NCBI RefSeq assembly: GCF_032484785.1
Contig: NZ_JAUETR010000001.1
Span: forward strand, 2,545,501 to 2,609,500
DNA length: 64,000 nucleotides
Origin: Bradyrhizobium sp. SZCCHNS1050
GTDB lineage: Bacteria; Pseudomonadota; Alphaproteobacteria; Rhizobiales; Xanthobacteraceae
Direction of reading: 5' to 3'
Shown: positions 47,870-56,156 of the stretch, piece after piece
How positions within the stretch are numbered: the first letter of the stretch is position 1
Layout: each line of letters opens with the position of its first letter
Translations under genes and position numbers: made by a program
The notes under the pieces: model-generated
Database searches by the model: none
What the model saw: the letters and a program-made list of their open reading frames with translations, nothing else
Told to the model about the DNA's origin: nothing

Positions 47870-47988
47870 CTCGCTTCCGGTTAAACCGCGAAAGCGGACA
47901 TTCTCAATGCCGCTCTGGATCGTCCGTAGGGGGCCAGAACCGGAAGTGAACGCGACAAATGGGCTAACGCGAAGGGCTATTTGTCGCC
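47870..47988. repeat. Repeat unit A at the methyltransferase 3' end
   Basis: A palindromic segment CGCTTCCGGTT ... GCGAAAGCGGAC leads into CGGAAGTGAACGCGACAAA ... GCGAAGGGCTATTTGTCGCC (47941-47988). The second part recurs at 48931-48970. The unit contributes the last codons and the stop of the methyltransferase gene. Confidence 0.65.
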
Positions 47989-48756
47989 ATCAATACGGTG
48001 AGCAATGTAAAGATGCGTTTCATAATCGATGTCGAGGCCGCCTCCTTGATCGTCGATTGCTTTTGCAATTTCATCGAGCAGGTCTTCACGCGTCTCTGCC
48101 GCGAGTAACCGAACGTCCGACCGCGTGCTCAGAAACTCGGTGTAGCTGGACGCCGTGTGCTGCCATTTCCACAGATAGCACTTGTGTTCAACGGGCCCGA
48201 ACAACTGCGACTGGTCAAACCAGTCCTTAAACGGGCCGTTCGGTAGGTACCAAGCTTCGGGCGGCGCCCCCCACGAGCCCGTGTGACGTAGCCAAATTTG
48301 CTTAAACCGTTCCAGTAAATGTGAGGGTAGTCCGACAGGCACGTGCCCGAAGACGGCCAGTGTTCCGTTAGTCGAAAGCAGTTGGGCGGCTTTTACGAAC
48401 CGCACTTCCGGGGATACCCAGTGCCACGCCTGTGCCGCAAAGATTAGAGCGAACACTGAATTTCCAACCGGCCACGCCTCGAAAGTAGCCTCGGCTAGTT
48501 TCACGTTGGCAAAACTCGCCAAAGTCTCGCGCGCGTAGCGGATCATTTCCGATCCGGGATCAATGGCGACGATCTGCAAACCCCGCTTCGCAAAGCTTTT
48601 TGTTGCTTGACCCGTTCCACAGCCAATTTCAAGAACGGCATCGGTTGGCTCTAGGTTTGCAAATGACATGACATCGTCAATCAGAGCCTCAGGGTAATCG
48701 GGTCGTGAGGCCCTGTATACGTTCGCGACCTGATCGAATGTGAAACGCTGCTCCAT
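47977..48756 (-). CDS. Class I SAM-dependent methyltransferase
   Basis: 259 residues. Motif I is VLEIGCGTGQA at 41-51 with the ribose-binding acidic residue Asp66 (VAIDPGSEMI); FAAQAWHWVSP is motif II-like. It belongs to the Methyltransf_11/UbiE-like group that methylates small molecules; the substrate is not identifiable. The N-terminal FDQVANVYRASRPDYPEAL block is typical of this subgroup. The ATG at 48756 is preferred to an open extension. Its last codons lie in a repeat shared with 48931-48970. Confidence 0.87.
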   Translation of the reverse strand: MEQRFTFDQVANVYRASRPDYPEALIDDVMSFANLEPTDAVLEIGCGTGQATKSFAKRGLQIVAIDPGSEMIRYARETLASFANVKLAEATFEAWPVGNSVFALIFAAQAWHWVSPEVRFVKAAQLLSTNGTLAVFGHVPVGLPSHLLERFKQIWLRHTGSWGAPPEAWYLPNGPFKDWFDQSQLFGPVEHKCYLWKWQHTASSYTEFLSTRSDVRLLAAETREDLLDEIAKAIDDQGGGLDIDYETHLYIAHRIDGDK

Positions 48757-48819
48757 CGTTTGCCCCCTTTTGGCGGTTAGGGAACATAACCTGAGCGGCG
48801 TCTGCCCGTCCAACAGCCC

Positions 48820-48971
48820 ACTTCCGCTTCGGGTCAAAAAGCCGGCGGTCGGTGCCCGGCTCCCTTATTCCGGTCGAGGCCCGGAAGCCGACATCACCGG
48901 CGGGACCGAAGGTCCGGGACGGGCCAGCAGCGGAAGTAAACGCGACAAAAGCGAAGGGCTACTTGTCGCCG
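48820..48971. repeat. Repeat unit B, related to 47870-47988
   Basis: CACTTCCGCTTCGGGTC ... CGGAAGTAAACGCGACAAAA ... GCGAAGGGCTACTTGTCGCC. It is the same family as unit A, and like it ends at the 3' end of a minus-strand gene (stop at 48972). Confidence 0.65.
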
Positions 48972-49430
48972 TCACCTCTTTGGCAGCGCGTCGATAGCCG
49001 CTGCATACGAATCAGCAGATTGCAGAAGCCTGATGGCCCGTGCCGCCGGTGCCTTATCGGAGTCATATTGATAGCGAATCCTGATCGCGCCGATCAGCGT
49101 TTTCTTAAACTCGGACAGCGGCAGCCTCGCTTCATTGGCCAGCACCGGAATCGCAAAAATCGAACGCAGCAACCATGGTCCGATGGCTCTGATGCCGCCG
49201 AACGGGCGAACACGAATAAAGTCTAGAACATCGAACGACCGGCCGTCGGCGTCTACTAAGTGCCATTCGCCAGCGCGGGCGCGTTGGGCCGTCTCCTCAA
49301 ACATCGAGCGGGGATGTGCACAGAGTTCGAGTGGCGTCGCAGCCAGATAGATGTAGCCCTCTCGCCAACAAAGCACGGGATACGAGATGTCGGGCAGATC
49401 GGCCGTCGTTTGACTCACTGGTCGCCGCAA
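48972..49430 (-). CDS. Hypothetical protein
   Basis: 152 residues, soluble, with no recognised domain. Visible segments are SYPVLCWREGYIYLAATPLELCAHPRSMFE, GEWHLVDADGRSFDVLDFIRVRPFGG and a helical C-terminus. Codon use looks coding, but I cannot place the family. It lies between a repeat and the left IS1182 copy; the start codon at 49430 is tentative. Confidence 0.55.
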   Translation of the reverse strand: MRRPVSQTTADLPDISYPVLCWREGYIYLAATPLELCAHPRSMFEETAQRARAGEWHLVDADGRSFDVLDFIRVRPFGGIRAIGPWLLRSIFAIPVLANEARLPLSEFKKTLIGAIRIRYQYDSDKAPAARAIRLLQSADSYAAAIDALPKR

Positions 49431-49559
49431 AGTGCCAAATTGCTTGTACTCCAGGAGGCCACGATGCCTCGGTACTCTCCCTCAACGTACCAGCATACGT
49501 TGACTGAAGCTTTGCAACCCCAAAATGACAGCGGTGCGAACGAAGGTCCGGTTTAGGTC

Positions 49560-51065
49560 GATTCCGTTGAAAAAGTCGGCAGTAGTTTCGTCGTGAACGC
49601 CATCTGTTTCGAGGACGAATTGGCGCGTTGTGGTTCACGCGGGCGTCAGCGCGGGCATCGGGATCAGCTTGGCCATCTTACGAAGGTTCTGAGCGGCTGC
49701 AGCGAGGGTGAACTCGTCGCGTGCGCCGTTCGGCCCTCTTAGTCGCAGCCGATCTAGCTTGAGGATGCGCTTGAGATGCGCGAACAGCATCTCAATCTTC
49801 TTGCGGAGCCGGCGTGAAGTGCGGCCTTCCCATGAGCTTGCGATCTCGCGTGCCATGTCGCGAGCGCCCTCGTAGATCGAGCGCGGCACTTTTCGAGCCG
49901 GGGTGTTGGGGCAACACCTGCTTCTTAGAGAGCATGCTTGACAATCGCGCTTGCTCGCACGGTAGAGGACCGTCGTGTCGTTGTTCACCAGCGTCCCTGT
50001 AGTGGTGAGGGGGTTGCCAGCGGGGCAGCGATAGACGTCCCTGGTATGGTCGTAGGTGAAGGCCTCACGCGAGAAGGTCCCGTCGGTGCGGGCCGACTTG
50101 TCGAAGACGGTCACGTGCGGCTCGATCCCGTGCTCGTAGACCAGCCACCCGAGCATCTCAGCGGAGCCATAGGCGCTGTCGCCGAGAAGCCGGCTTGGAT
50201 AAAGATCGAACCTTTCGATTGAACGCTCAATCATGCGCTTGGCGGCCAATACTTCTGCCTGGCGGATCGCCGTGGTCGCTTCGACATCGACGATGATCGC
50301 ATTCTCGACGTCGACCAGATAGTTCGTCGAGTAGGCGAAGAAGGCTTGGCCGCCGTGCGCTCCCGTCCAGCGCGCCGCCGGGTCGGAGGGCGATACAAAC
50401 TTGGGCGTGACCTCCGTCGCGGCACCGAACGCGGCATCATCAAGAACGGCAAGATACTCGTCGATCGCTCGACCCGCAGCCTCCGGCGGAAGCCTCTTAT
50501 CGCCTTCGATTCCCTTCTGCCGATTGGCATCCGCCTTGATCAGGCTCGCGTCGACTGCGAACCCTTCGCCGCCGATCAGGCGCTCCCGGATGCAGCGGCG
50601 CAAGACGGTCTCGAACACGCGACGGAAGAGATCGCTCTCACGGAAGCGGCCGTGCCTGTTCTTCGAGAACGTCGAGTGATCGGGGACGCCTCCATCTAGA
50701 CCCAGCCGGCAAAACCAGCGGTATGCCAGATTGAGATGGACTTCATCGCAGAGGCGCCGTTCCGATCGGATGCCGAAGCAATAGCCGATCAAGAGCATCC
50801 TGATCATCAGCTCCGGATCGATCGAGGGCCGCCCGATGTTGCTGTAGAACGGCGCCAGCTCCCGCCGTAAGTCCTCAAGGTCGACGAACCTATCGATCGA
50901 CCGCACGAGGTGGTCGGCTGGGATGTGCCTTTCCAGCGAGAACTCATAGAACAACGCAGCCTGTTCGACTTGCCGATGCCCCATCATGACCTTCAGTCCT
51001 GCCCACTAGACAGACTGAATCACCGATATCTCTGCGTCGCAACTGCTGACTTTTTCAACAGAATC
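49560..51065 (-). mobile_element. IS1182-family insertion sequence, left copy (1506 bp)
   Basis: Terminal inverted repeats GATTCYGTTGAAAAAGTCRGC at both ends. It carries one intact transposase gene on the minus strand. Its length and protein are identical to the right copy. Confidence 0.88.
49635..50987 (-). CDS. IS1182-family transposase (left copy)
   Basis: 450 residues: an N-terminal DUF772-type domain (FYEFSLERHIPADHLVRSIDRF, with PSIDPELMIRMLLIGYCFGIRSERRLCDEVHLNLAYRWFC in part), a DDE domain with VDASLIKADANRQ, LLGDSAYGSAEM and a C-terminal IEMLFAHLKRILKLDRLRLRG carrying the Glu, and a Cys cluster CQACSLRSRCC. Full length and identical in sequence to the protein at 51759-53111. It is probably functional and would mobilise both copies. 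Confidence 0.95.
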   Translation of the reverse strand: MMGHRQVEQAALFYEFSLERHIPADHLVRSIDRFVDLEDLRRELAPFYSNIGRPSIDPELMIRMLLIGYCFGIRSERRLCDEVHLNLAYRWFCRLGLDGGVPDHSTFSKNRHGRFRESDLFRRVFETVLRRCIRERLIGGEGFAVDASLIKADANRQKGIEGDKRLPPEAAGRAIDEYLAVLDDAAFGAATEVTPKFVSPSDPAARWTGAHGGQAFFAYSTNYLVDVENAIIVDVEATTAIRQAEVLAAKRMIERSIERFDLYPSRLLGDSAYGSAEMLGWLVYEHGIEPHVTVFDKSARTDGTFSREAFTYDHTRDVYRCPAGNPLTTTGTLVNNDTTVLYRASKRDCQACSLRSRCCPNTPARKVPRSIYEGARDMAREIASSWEGRTSRRLRKKIEMLFAHLKRILKLDRLRLRGPNGARDEFTLAAAAQNLRKMAKLIPMPALTPA

Positions 51066-51143
51066 GGCCACAAGCCGACCTGGGCCTTCAAAGGGAGCCG
51101 TGCAATCATCCAGATGATCCGGGCATCAGAGGGGAACGATGGC

Positions 51144-51638
51144 ATGAGGATAGTGGCCCGCTTGGCGGCCTATTTTGCCGCGAGCGCAACGTCATCAGCG
51201 GTCTTCACCGTTTGGATGGCCTGTCGCGACTCCCGCGATCCGGCAGGAAAAGGGCTGAACCTCATTGAAGTTGGGAGCGAGACCTTGCAGGTTTGGCCCT
51301 ATGTCTTTGCGTTGGCGCTTTTGCTGATGTTCTTGCCTTGGTGCTTGATCACGGGGATGTCGCGATGGTTGCCTTTTGGAGGACCAGTCTACAGCGCCAG
51401 CGGTTCGGCTCTCGCAGCGATCCTCGCTTGGGGTTGCTTGGGAGGCCTATTCCCCGCGCGCGGCCATCCAAGCTTCACGGAAGGCTTCGCGCTGGCCCTA
51501 GAGGCAAACGGACTCCCAGTTCTGATTTCTGGCGCGATCGGAGGCTTGATCTATTGGCTGGTCCGCGAACGCGCCGAACACCTCAAAAATACGATGCGAT
51601 CCGTCGAGCATATTGAGGCTGATGCAAAGGTCCATTGA
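51144..51638 (+). CDS. Small membrane protein carried between the IS1182 copies
   Basis: 164 residues with four hydrophobic segments (about 5-25, 45-68, 85-108 and 128-148), a short charged C-terminus (RERAEHLKNTMRSVEHIEADAKVH, in part) and no recognised family. The frame runs back into the left IS, but the ATG at 51144 behind GAGGGGAACG is the plausible native start. It is the sole passenger of the composite transposon. Function unknown. Confidence 0.65.
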   Translation: MRIVARLAAYFAASATSSAVFTVWMACRDSRDPAGKGLNLIEVGSETLQVWPYVFALALLLMFLPWCLITGMSRWLPFGGPVYSASGSALAAILAWGCLGGLFPARGHPSFTEGFALALEANGLPVLISGAIGGLIYWLVRERAEHLKNTMRSVEHIEADAKVH

Positions 51639-51680
51639 GTGCTATCAGTCCGCATCTGACCGGGATGTCTGCTCAGGGTC

Positions 51681-53186
51681 GATTCTGTTGAAAAAGTCAG
51701 CAGTTGCGACGCAGAGATATCGGTGATTCAGTCTGTCTAGTGGGCAGGACTGAAGGTCATGATGGGGCATCGGCAAGTCGAACAGGCTGCGTTGTTCTAT
51801 GAGTTCTCGCTGGAAAGGCACATCCCAGCCGACCACCTCGTGCGGTCGATCGATAGGTTCGTCGACCTTGAGGACTTACGGCGGGAGCTGGCGCCGTTCT
51901 ACAGCAACATCGGGCGGCCCTCGATCGATCCGGAGCTGATGATCAGGATGCTCTTGATCGGCTATTGCTTCGGCATCCGATCGGAACGGCGCCTCTGCGA
52001 TGAAGTCCATCTCAATCTGGCATACCGCTGGTTTTGCCGGCTGGGTCTAGATGGAGGCGTCCCCGATCACTCGACGTTCTCGAAGAACAGGCACGGCCGC
52101 TTCCGTGAGAGCGATCTCTTCCGTCGCGTGTTCGAGACCGTCTTGCGCCGCTGCATCCGGGAGCGCCTGATCGGCGGCGAAGGGTTCGCAGTCGACGCGA
52201 GCCTGATCAAGGCGGATGCCAATCGGCAGAAGGGAATCGAAGGCGATAAGAGGCTTCCGCCGGAGGCTGCGGGTCGAGCGATCGACGAGTATCTTGCCGT
52301 TCTTGATGATGCCGCGTTCGGTGCCGCGACGGAGGTCACGCCCAAGTTTGTATCGCCCTCCGACCCGGCGGCGCGCTGGACGGGAGCGCACGGCGGCCAA
52401 GCCTTCTTCGCCTACTCGACGAACTATCTGGTCGACGTCGAGAATGCGATCATCGTCGATGTCGAAGCGACCACGGCGATCCGCCAGGCAGAAGTATTGG
52501 CCGCCAAGCGCATGATTGAGCGTTCAATCGAAAGGTTCGATCTTTATCCAAGCCGGCTTCTCGGCGACAGCGCCTATGGCTCCGCTGAGATGCTCGGGTG
52601 GCTGGTCTACGAGCACGGGATCGAGCCGCACGTGACCGTCTTCGACAAGTCGGCCCGCACCGACGGGACCTTCTCGCGTGAGGCCTTCACCTACGACCAT
52701 ACCAGGGACGTCTATCGCTGCCCCGCTGGCAACCCCCTCACCACTACAGGGACGCTGGTGAACAACGACACGACGGTCCTCTACCGTGCGAGCAAGCGCG
52801 ATTGTCAAGCATGCTCTCTAAGAAGCAGGTGTTGCCCCAACACCCCGGCTCGAAAAGTGCCGCGCTCGATCTACGAGGGCGCTCGCGACATGGCACGCGA
52901 GATCGCAAGCTCATGGGAAGGCCGCACTTCACGCCGGCTCCGCAAGAAGATTGAGATGCTGTTCGCGCATCTCAAGCGCATCCTCAAGCTAGATCGGCTG
53001 CGACTAAGAGGGCCGAACGGCGCACGCGACGAGTTCACCCTCGCTGCAGCCGCTCAGAACCTTCGTAAGATGGCCAAGCTGATCCCGATGCCCGCGCTGA
53101 CGCCCGCGTGAACCACAACGCGCCAATTCGTCCTCGAAACAGATGGCGTTCACGACGAAACTACTGCCGACTTTTTCAACGGAATC
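51681..53186 (+). mobile_element. IS1182-family insertion sequence, right copy (1506 bp)
   Basis: Same ends and length as the left copy but in the opposite orientation. It is flanked by GGTC on both sides (51677-51680 and 53187-53190), so this copy could also have arrived alone with a 4-bp duplication. Confidence 0.88.
51759..53111 (+). CDS. IS1182-family transposase (right copy)
   Basis: 450 residues, identical to the left-copy protein, with the same DUF772, DDE (VDASLIKAD, GDSAYGS, late Glu) and Cys-cluster features. Identity of the two copies points to very recent duplication or gene conversion. It reads toward the right end of the composite. Confidence 0.95.
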   Translation: MMGHRQVEQAALFYEFSLERHIPADHLVRSIDRFVDLEDLRRELAPFYSNIGRPSIDPELMIRMLLIGYCFGIRSERRLCDEVHLNLAYRWFCRLGLDGGVPDHSTFSKNRHGRFRESDLFRRVFETVLRRCIRERLIGGEGFAVDASLIKADANRQKGIEGDKRLPPEAAGRAIDEYLAVLDDAAFGAATEVTPKFVSPSDPAARWTGAHGGQAFFAYSTNYLVDVENAIIVDVEATTAIRQAEVLAAKRMIERSIERFDLYPSRLLGDSAYGSAEMLGWLVYEHGIEPHVTVFDKSARTDGTFSREAFTYDHTRDVYRCPAGNPLTTTGTLVNNDTTVLYRASKRDCQACSLRSRCCPNTPARKVPRSIYEGARDMAREIASSWEGRTSRRLRKKIEMLFAHLKRILKLDRLRLRGPNGARDEFTLAAAAQNLRKMAKLIPMPALTPA

Positions 53187-53315
53187 GGTCAAAAGCCACC
53201 TTCCGGTCGGCCAGTAACTTACGTCCGGTTGTATCCAGCAGTAGGCGTTCCAGGCGCCGGCCCGAAGGTCCCAGATGGGACAACATCAGACGTCGGGCGG
53301 GTTCGTATTAGCGGA

Positions 53316-53936
53316 TCAAGCCTTCGCCCGCCGGATCGAAGTCGGTGGACGCTTGTATACCTCAGCAAACACACTGTTGAAACGCCGTAGGCTGCAGAAT
53401 CCTGATCTAAGTGCGACCTCGGTCATCGGAAGCTTCGTCTCGTCCAAGAGACGCTTTGCTCGTTGAACACGCCCCGTTCGCGCGACTTGGGCGGGACTTG
53501 CGCCGACATATTTTTTGAATAGGCGTGATAGATGCCGCGGTCCGATGCCGAGACGTTCTGCGAGTGTTTCGATGTTCGCATCGTCTAGTGCACCACTGCT
53601 AATCAGACGTAGGGCGCGCTCAACTGTCGTCCGTGAGCCCTTCCAAGCTGGAGAGAACGGTGCCGTTTCGGGGCGGCATCTGAGGCATGGTCGAAATCCC
53701 TCCTGCTCAGCTGCAGCTGCCGAAAGATAAAACGTCACGTTTTCGGCCTTGGCGGGGCGCACCGGGCACACCGGCCTGCAATAGATCCTCGTGGTTCGGA
53801 CGCCTGAGAAGAACAGGCCGTCATAGCTCTTGTCGCGACTCACTCGGGCACGTTCGCATACAACGGGATCAAGCCTCCCGATGTCCGTTAAAGCCGACGA
53901 CGGAGTCCGATTCCGGCGAGCCACAACACGCTCCAA
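53316..53936 (-). CDS. AdaA-like methylphosphotriester sensor / AraC regulator
   Basis: 206 residues. An Ada zinc domain (about 23-95) has the four cysteines Cys53, Cys57, Cys84 and Cys87 (RIYCRPVCPVR and FRPCLRCRPE), where Cys53 corresponds to the methyl-accepting Cys38 of E. coli Ada. An AraC-type HTH follows (about 100-200; LAERLGIGPRHLSRLFKKYVGASP). It lacks the Ogt or AlkA domain, so it is either an AdaA-type activator or a shortened Ada-AlkA fusion. The start is uncertain: TTG at 53936 or GTG at 53924. It is divergent from the MFS gene. Confidence 0.82.
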   Translation of the reverse strand: MERVVARRNRTPSSALTDIGRLDPVVCERARVSRDKSYDGLFFSGVRTTRIYCRPVCPVRPAKAENVTFYLSAAAAEQEGFRPCLRCRPETAPFSPAWKGSRTTVERALRLISSGALDDANIETLAERLGIGPRHLSRLFKKYVGASPAQVARTGRVQRAKRLLDETKLPMTEVALRSGFCSLRRFNSVFAEVYKRPPTSIRRAKA

Positions 53937-53967
53937 TTGCTACGACGCCATCAACCTATCAGCATGA

Positions 53968-55209
53968 GTGAGCGAGACAATGGGTGACGAGCAGCATTTC
54001 GTTGGTTGGTCGGTGGCATGGGCTGCCTTTACCTTGGCGGTGCTCGCCTGGGGCATCGGCTTCTATGGTCCTTCGGTCTTTCTTCCGACTCTGCACTCCT
54101 CGCGCGGATGGTCCATCTCGGAAATCTCGGCTGCCATTACCTTTCATTTCGTGCTGAGTGCGCTCCTGGTCGCGTATTTGCCCGACATTCATCGCAGAAT
54201 TGGGATTGCCGGGACGACACTGGGCGGTGCTCTTCTGATGGCCATCGGGTTGATCGGATGGTCCAGATCGTGGGAGCCGTGGCAACTCTTCTTAGCGGCC
54301 ATTCCGAGTGCGGGAGGTTGGGCCGCTACAAGTGGTGCTGCCCTAAACGCCATTGTCGCCAGATGGTTCGAGCGCGATCGCCCGAAGGCGATGAGTCTGG
54401 CGTTCAATGGCGCAAGTGTCGGGGGGGTTCTGTTCGTGCCTTTGTGGCTCTTCTTGATCGATTGGCTCGGCTTTCAAACCGCGGCGCTGGCCGTGTCCAT
54501 TGTTGCCCTCGGCGTTATGGGTTGGATTTCTATTCGATACTTCAGGCTGTCCCCCACCAGCCTTGGTCTCTCTCCCGATGGCAACGGAGTGCCTACGGTT
54601 GTCGCGAAACCGACAACGAGACTATCTCGCTCTAGCATTATTCGTATGCCGGGATTCCTTACGCTTTCGGCGGCGTTTGCGCTTGGCTTGTTTGCGCAGA
54701 TCGGCCTTCTGTCACACTTGGTCTCCCGCCTCACTCCCGATGTTGGTGCGACAACTGCGGGCCTGCTTCTCAGCCTAGCGACGGCATGTGCAGTAATCGG
54801 ACGGACTCTGACGGGATGGTGGATCGGAGATCACGACCGGCGGATCGCCGCAGCCATTAACTTCGCGGTTCAGACCGTAGGAGTTCTGCTGCTCATCTTC
54901 GGCAACGGATGGATCGTACTGACATTTGGCTGCGTCATCTTCGGATTTGGCATCGGGAATCTTACGACTTTGCCGCCATTGATCGCGCAGAAGGAGTTCG
55001 ATCGTAAGGATGTGGTGGCGGTGGTTGCGCTGATCGTTGCCATCAATCAGGCAGTATTTGCGTTCGCGCCAGCCATTGTTGGTGCTCTCCGCGATGCGAC
55101 TTCGGGTTATGGAACGGCGTTCGGGATTGTCGCTTGCATCCAGCTTTTGGCTGCGATGGTTGTGCTCCTTGGGCGTAAGGCCGTGGTCCCGCCGGCGAGG
55201 TCAGCTTAG
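53968..55209 (+). CDS. MFS transporter, 12-helix
   Basis: 413 residues with about twelve membrane segments. It contains GWSISEISAAITFHF, NAIVARWFERDRPKAMSLAFNGASVGG after helix 4, and a large central loop near 195-215. The pattern resembles the OFA/monocarboxylate-type MFS proteins (MFS_1). The substrate is unknown. The start is GTG at 53968 or ATG at 53980. It is divergent from the AdaA-like gene with only 31 bases between frames. Moderately low GC, consistent with island cargo. Confidence 0.88.
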   Translation: MSETMGDEQHFVGWSVAWAAFTLAVLAWGIGFYGPSVFLPTLHSSRGWSISEISAAITFHFVLSALLVAYLPDIHRRIGIAGTTLGGALLMAIGLIGWSRSWEPWQLFLAAIPSAGGWAATSGAALNAIVARWFERDRPKAMSLAFNGASVGGVLFVPLWLFLIDWLGFQTAALAVSIVALGVMGWISIRYFRLSPTSLGLSPDGNGVPTVVAKPTTRLSRSSIIRMPGFLTLSAAFALGLFAQIGLLSHLVSRLTPDVGATTAGLLLSLATACAVIGRTLTGWWIGDHDRRIAAAINFAVQTVGVLLLIFGNGWIVLTFGCVIFGFGIGNLTTLPPLIAQKEFDRKDVVAVVALIVAINQAVFAFAPAIVGALRDATSGYGTAFGIVACIQLLAAMVVLLGRKAVVPPARSA

Positions 55210-55399
55210 GGTCATTCGCGTCGGCATTGCCATGTCCGCCTCCTGGTCCGCTATCGACAATACCCAACCTTACCGACCGAGTAGGTGTGGATCTCGACCG
55301 ATTAGGACTGCCGTCCGTTATCGGCCTGACCGTCCGTCAGCTGACGCGACAGCGGCGGCCATGCAGAATGAGCGCTCTCGACCACACAGGAGGCGCGCA

Positions 55400-55702
55400 A
55401 TGGAGTTCTTCTGCGGGCTGGATGTCGGCATGGATCGAACCACGATTTGCGTGGTCGACGACAAGGGCGAAGTGCTGCTGGAGGTCGCGGTGATGACCGA
55501 CCCGAATGCGGTCAGGGGAGCACTGGCGCCATATCTCGGCCGCTTAAGGCGGGTCGGCCACGAGGCCGGGGCGCTGTTGCCGTGGCTGCATCCCGAGTTG
55601 CTCAAGCTTCGCCTGCCGGCGATCTGCCTGGAGACCCAGCATGTGCGGGCGGCGCTGAAGGCGCAGCGCAACAAGAGCCCGCGCTGGCGCAGAGCAGGCT
55701 GA
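55400..55702 (+). pseudogene. IS110-family transposase, N-terminal fragment
   Basis: The first 90 or so residues (MEFFCGLDVGMDRTTICVVD, then AVMTDPNAVRGALAPYL, ALLPWLHPELLKLRLPAICLETQHVRAALKAQRNK in part) match the DEDD N-terminal domain of IS110 transposases. After RNK the sequence no longer follows the family (TDRNDA is expected) and stops at 55702, so about three quarters of the gene is missing. It is a remnant. GGAGG at 55389-55393 lies upstream of the ATG. Confidence 0.85.
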
Positions 55703-55750
55703 GGGTGCGCTGGATCGGGCTGGGCCGAGCATCACACCCCAGGCAATCAA

Positions 55751-55975
55751 AACCTCGCCAGCCAGGCCCGCAAACGCATGAGGACTGACTCGAAGAGCTA
55801 CCGGCGCGACTACCTCCGCGCGCTCGCCCAACGCGTCGAAGTGGACGCGAAAGAGCTTCGCATCATGGGATCGAAAGCGCGCTCCTGCGCACGCTGGTCG
55901 GTGCCTCGGGCGCAAAGACGGCCCAGTTTGGTACCGAAGTGGCGCACGCGACACGATTCGAACGTCTGGCCTTCG
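55751..55975 (+). pseudogene. Large serine recombinase, C-terminal remnant
   Basis: Reads NLASQARKRMRTDSKSYRRD, YLRALAQRVEVDAKELRIMGSK, which is the C-terminal end of Bradyrhizobium-type site-specific serine recombinases. After GSK the conserved ALLRTLVGASGAKTAQFG continues in the next frame, then VPKWRTRHDSNV returns in the first, indicating two compensating frameshifts. The catalytic domain is absent. It lies directly after the IS110 fragment at the island's right end. Confidence 0.7.
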
Positions 55976-56156
55976 CCTTCGGAGCGCACCCGGCATCGGT
56001 GTTCAATCCGCCACACGCACGCGCAGCGACAAATCTGCGCGGCGGTCGGGATCGTTCGGCCGTGGCCGCGAAAAATGTTGGCCTTTTCGTTGGCTTTCGT
56101 TGAAATCGCACAAAAATACATAAGCTAAGTCAGTAGGATGCGCCTATAGCGAGGCG

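Larger units (their letters stand above)
49560..53186. mobile_element. Composite transposon: two inverted IS1182-family copies around a membrane-protein gene
   Basis: Outer ends are GATTCCGTTGAAAAAGTC on the left and its inverse on the right. Both are flanked outward by GGTC (49556-49559 and 53187-53190), consistent with a 4-bp target duplication for the whole 3627-bp unit. The inner junctions are GGCC (51066) and GGTC (51677). The only cargo gene is 51144-51638. Confidence 0.7.

Noticed and set aside
50910..51143. N-terminal extension of the membrane-protein gene into the left IS1182 copy
   Set aside because: The first 50 codons are antisense to the transposase gene and IS end; the native start is more likely 51144.
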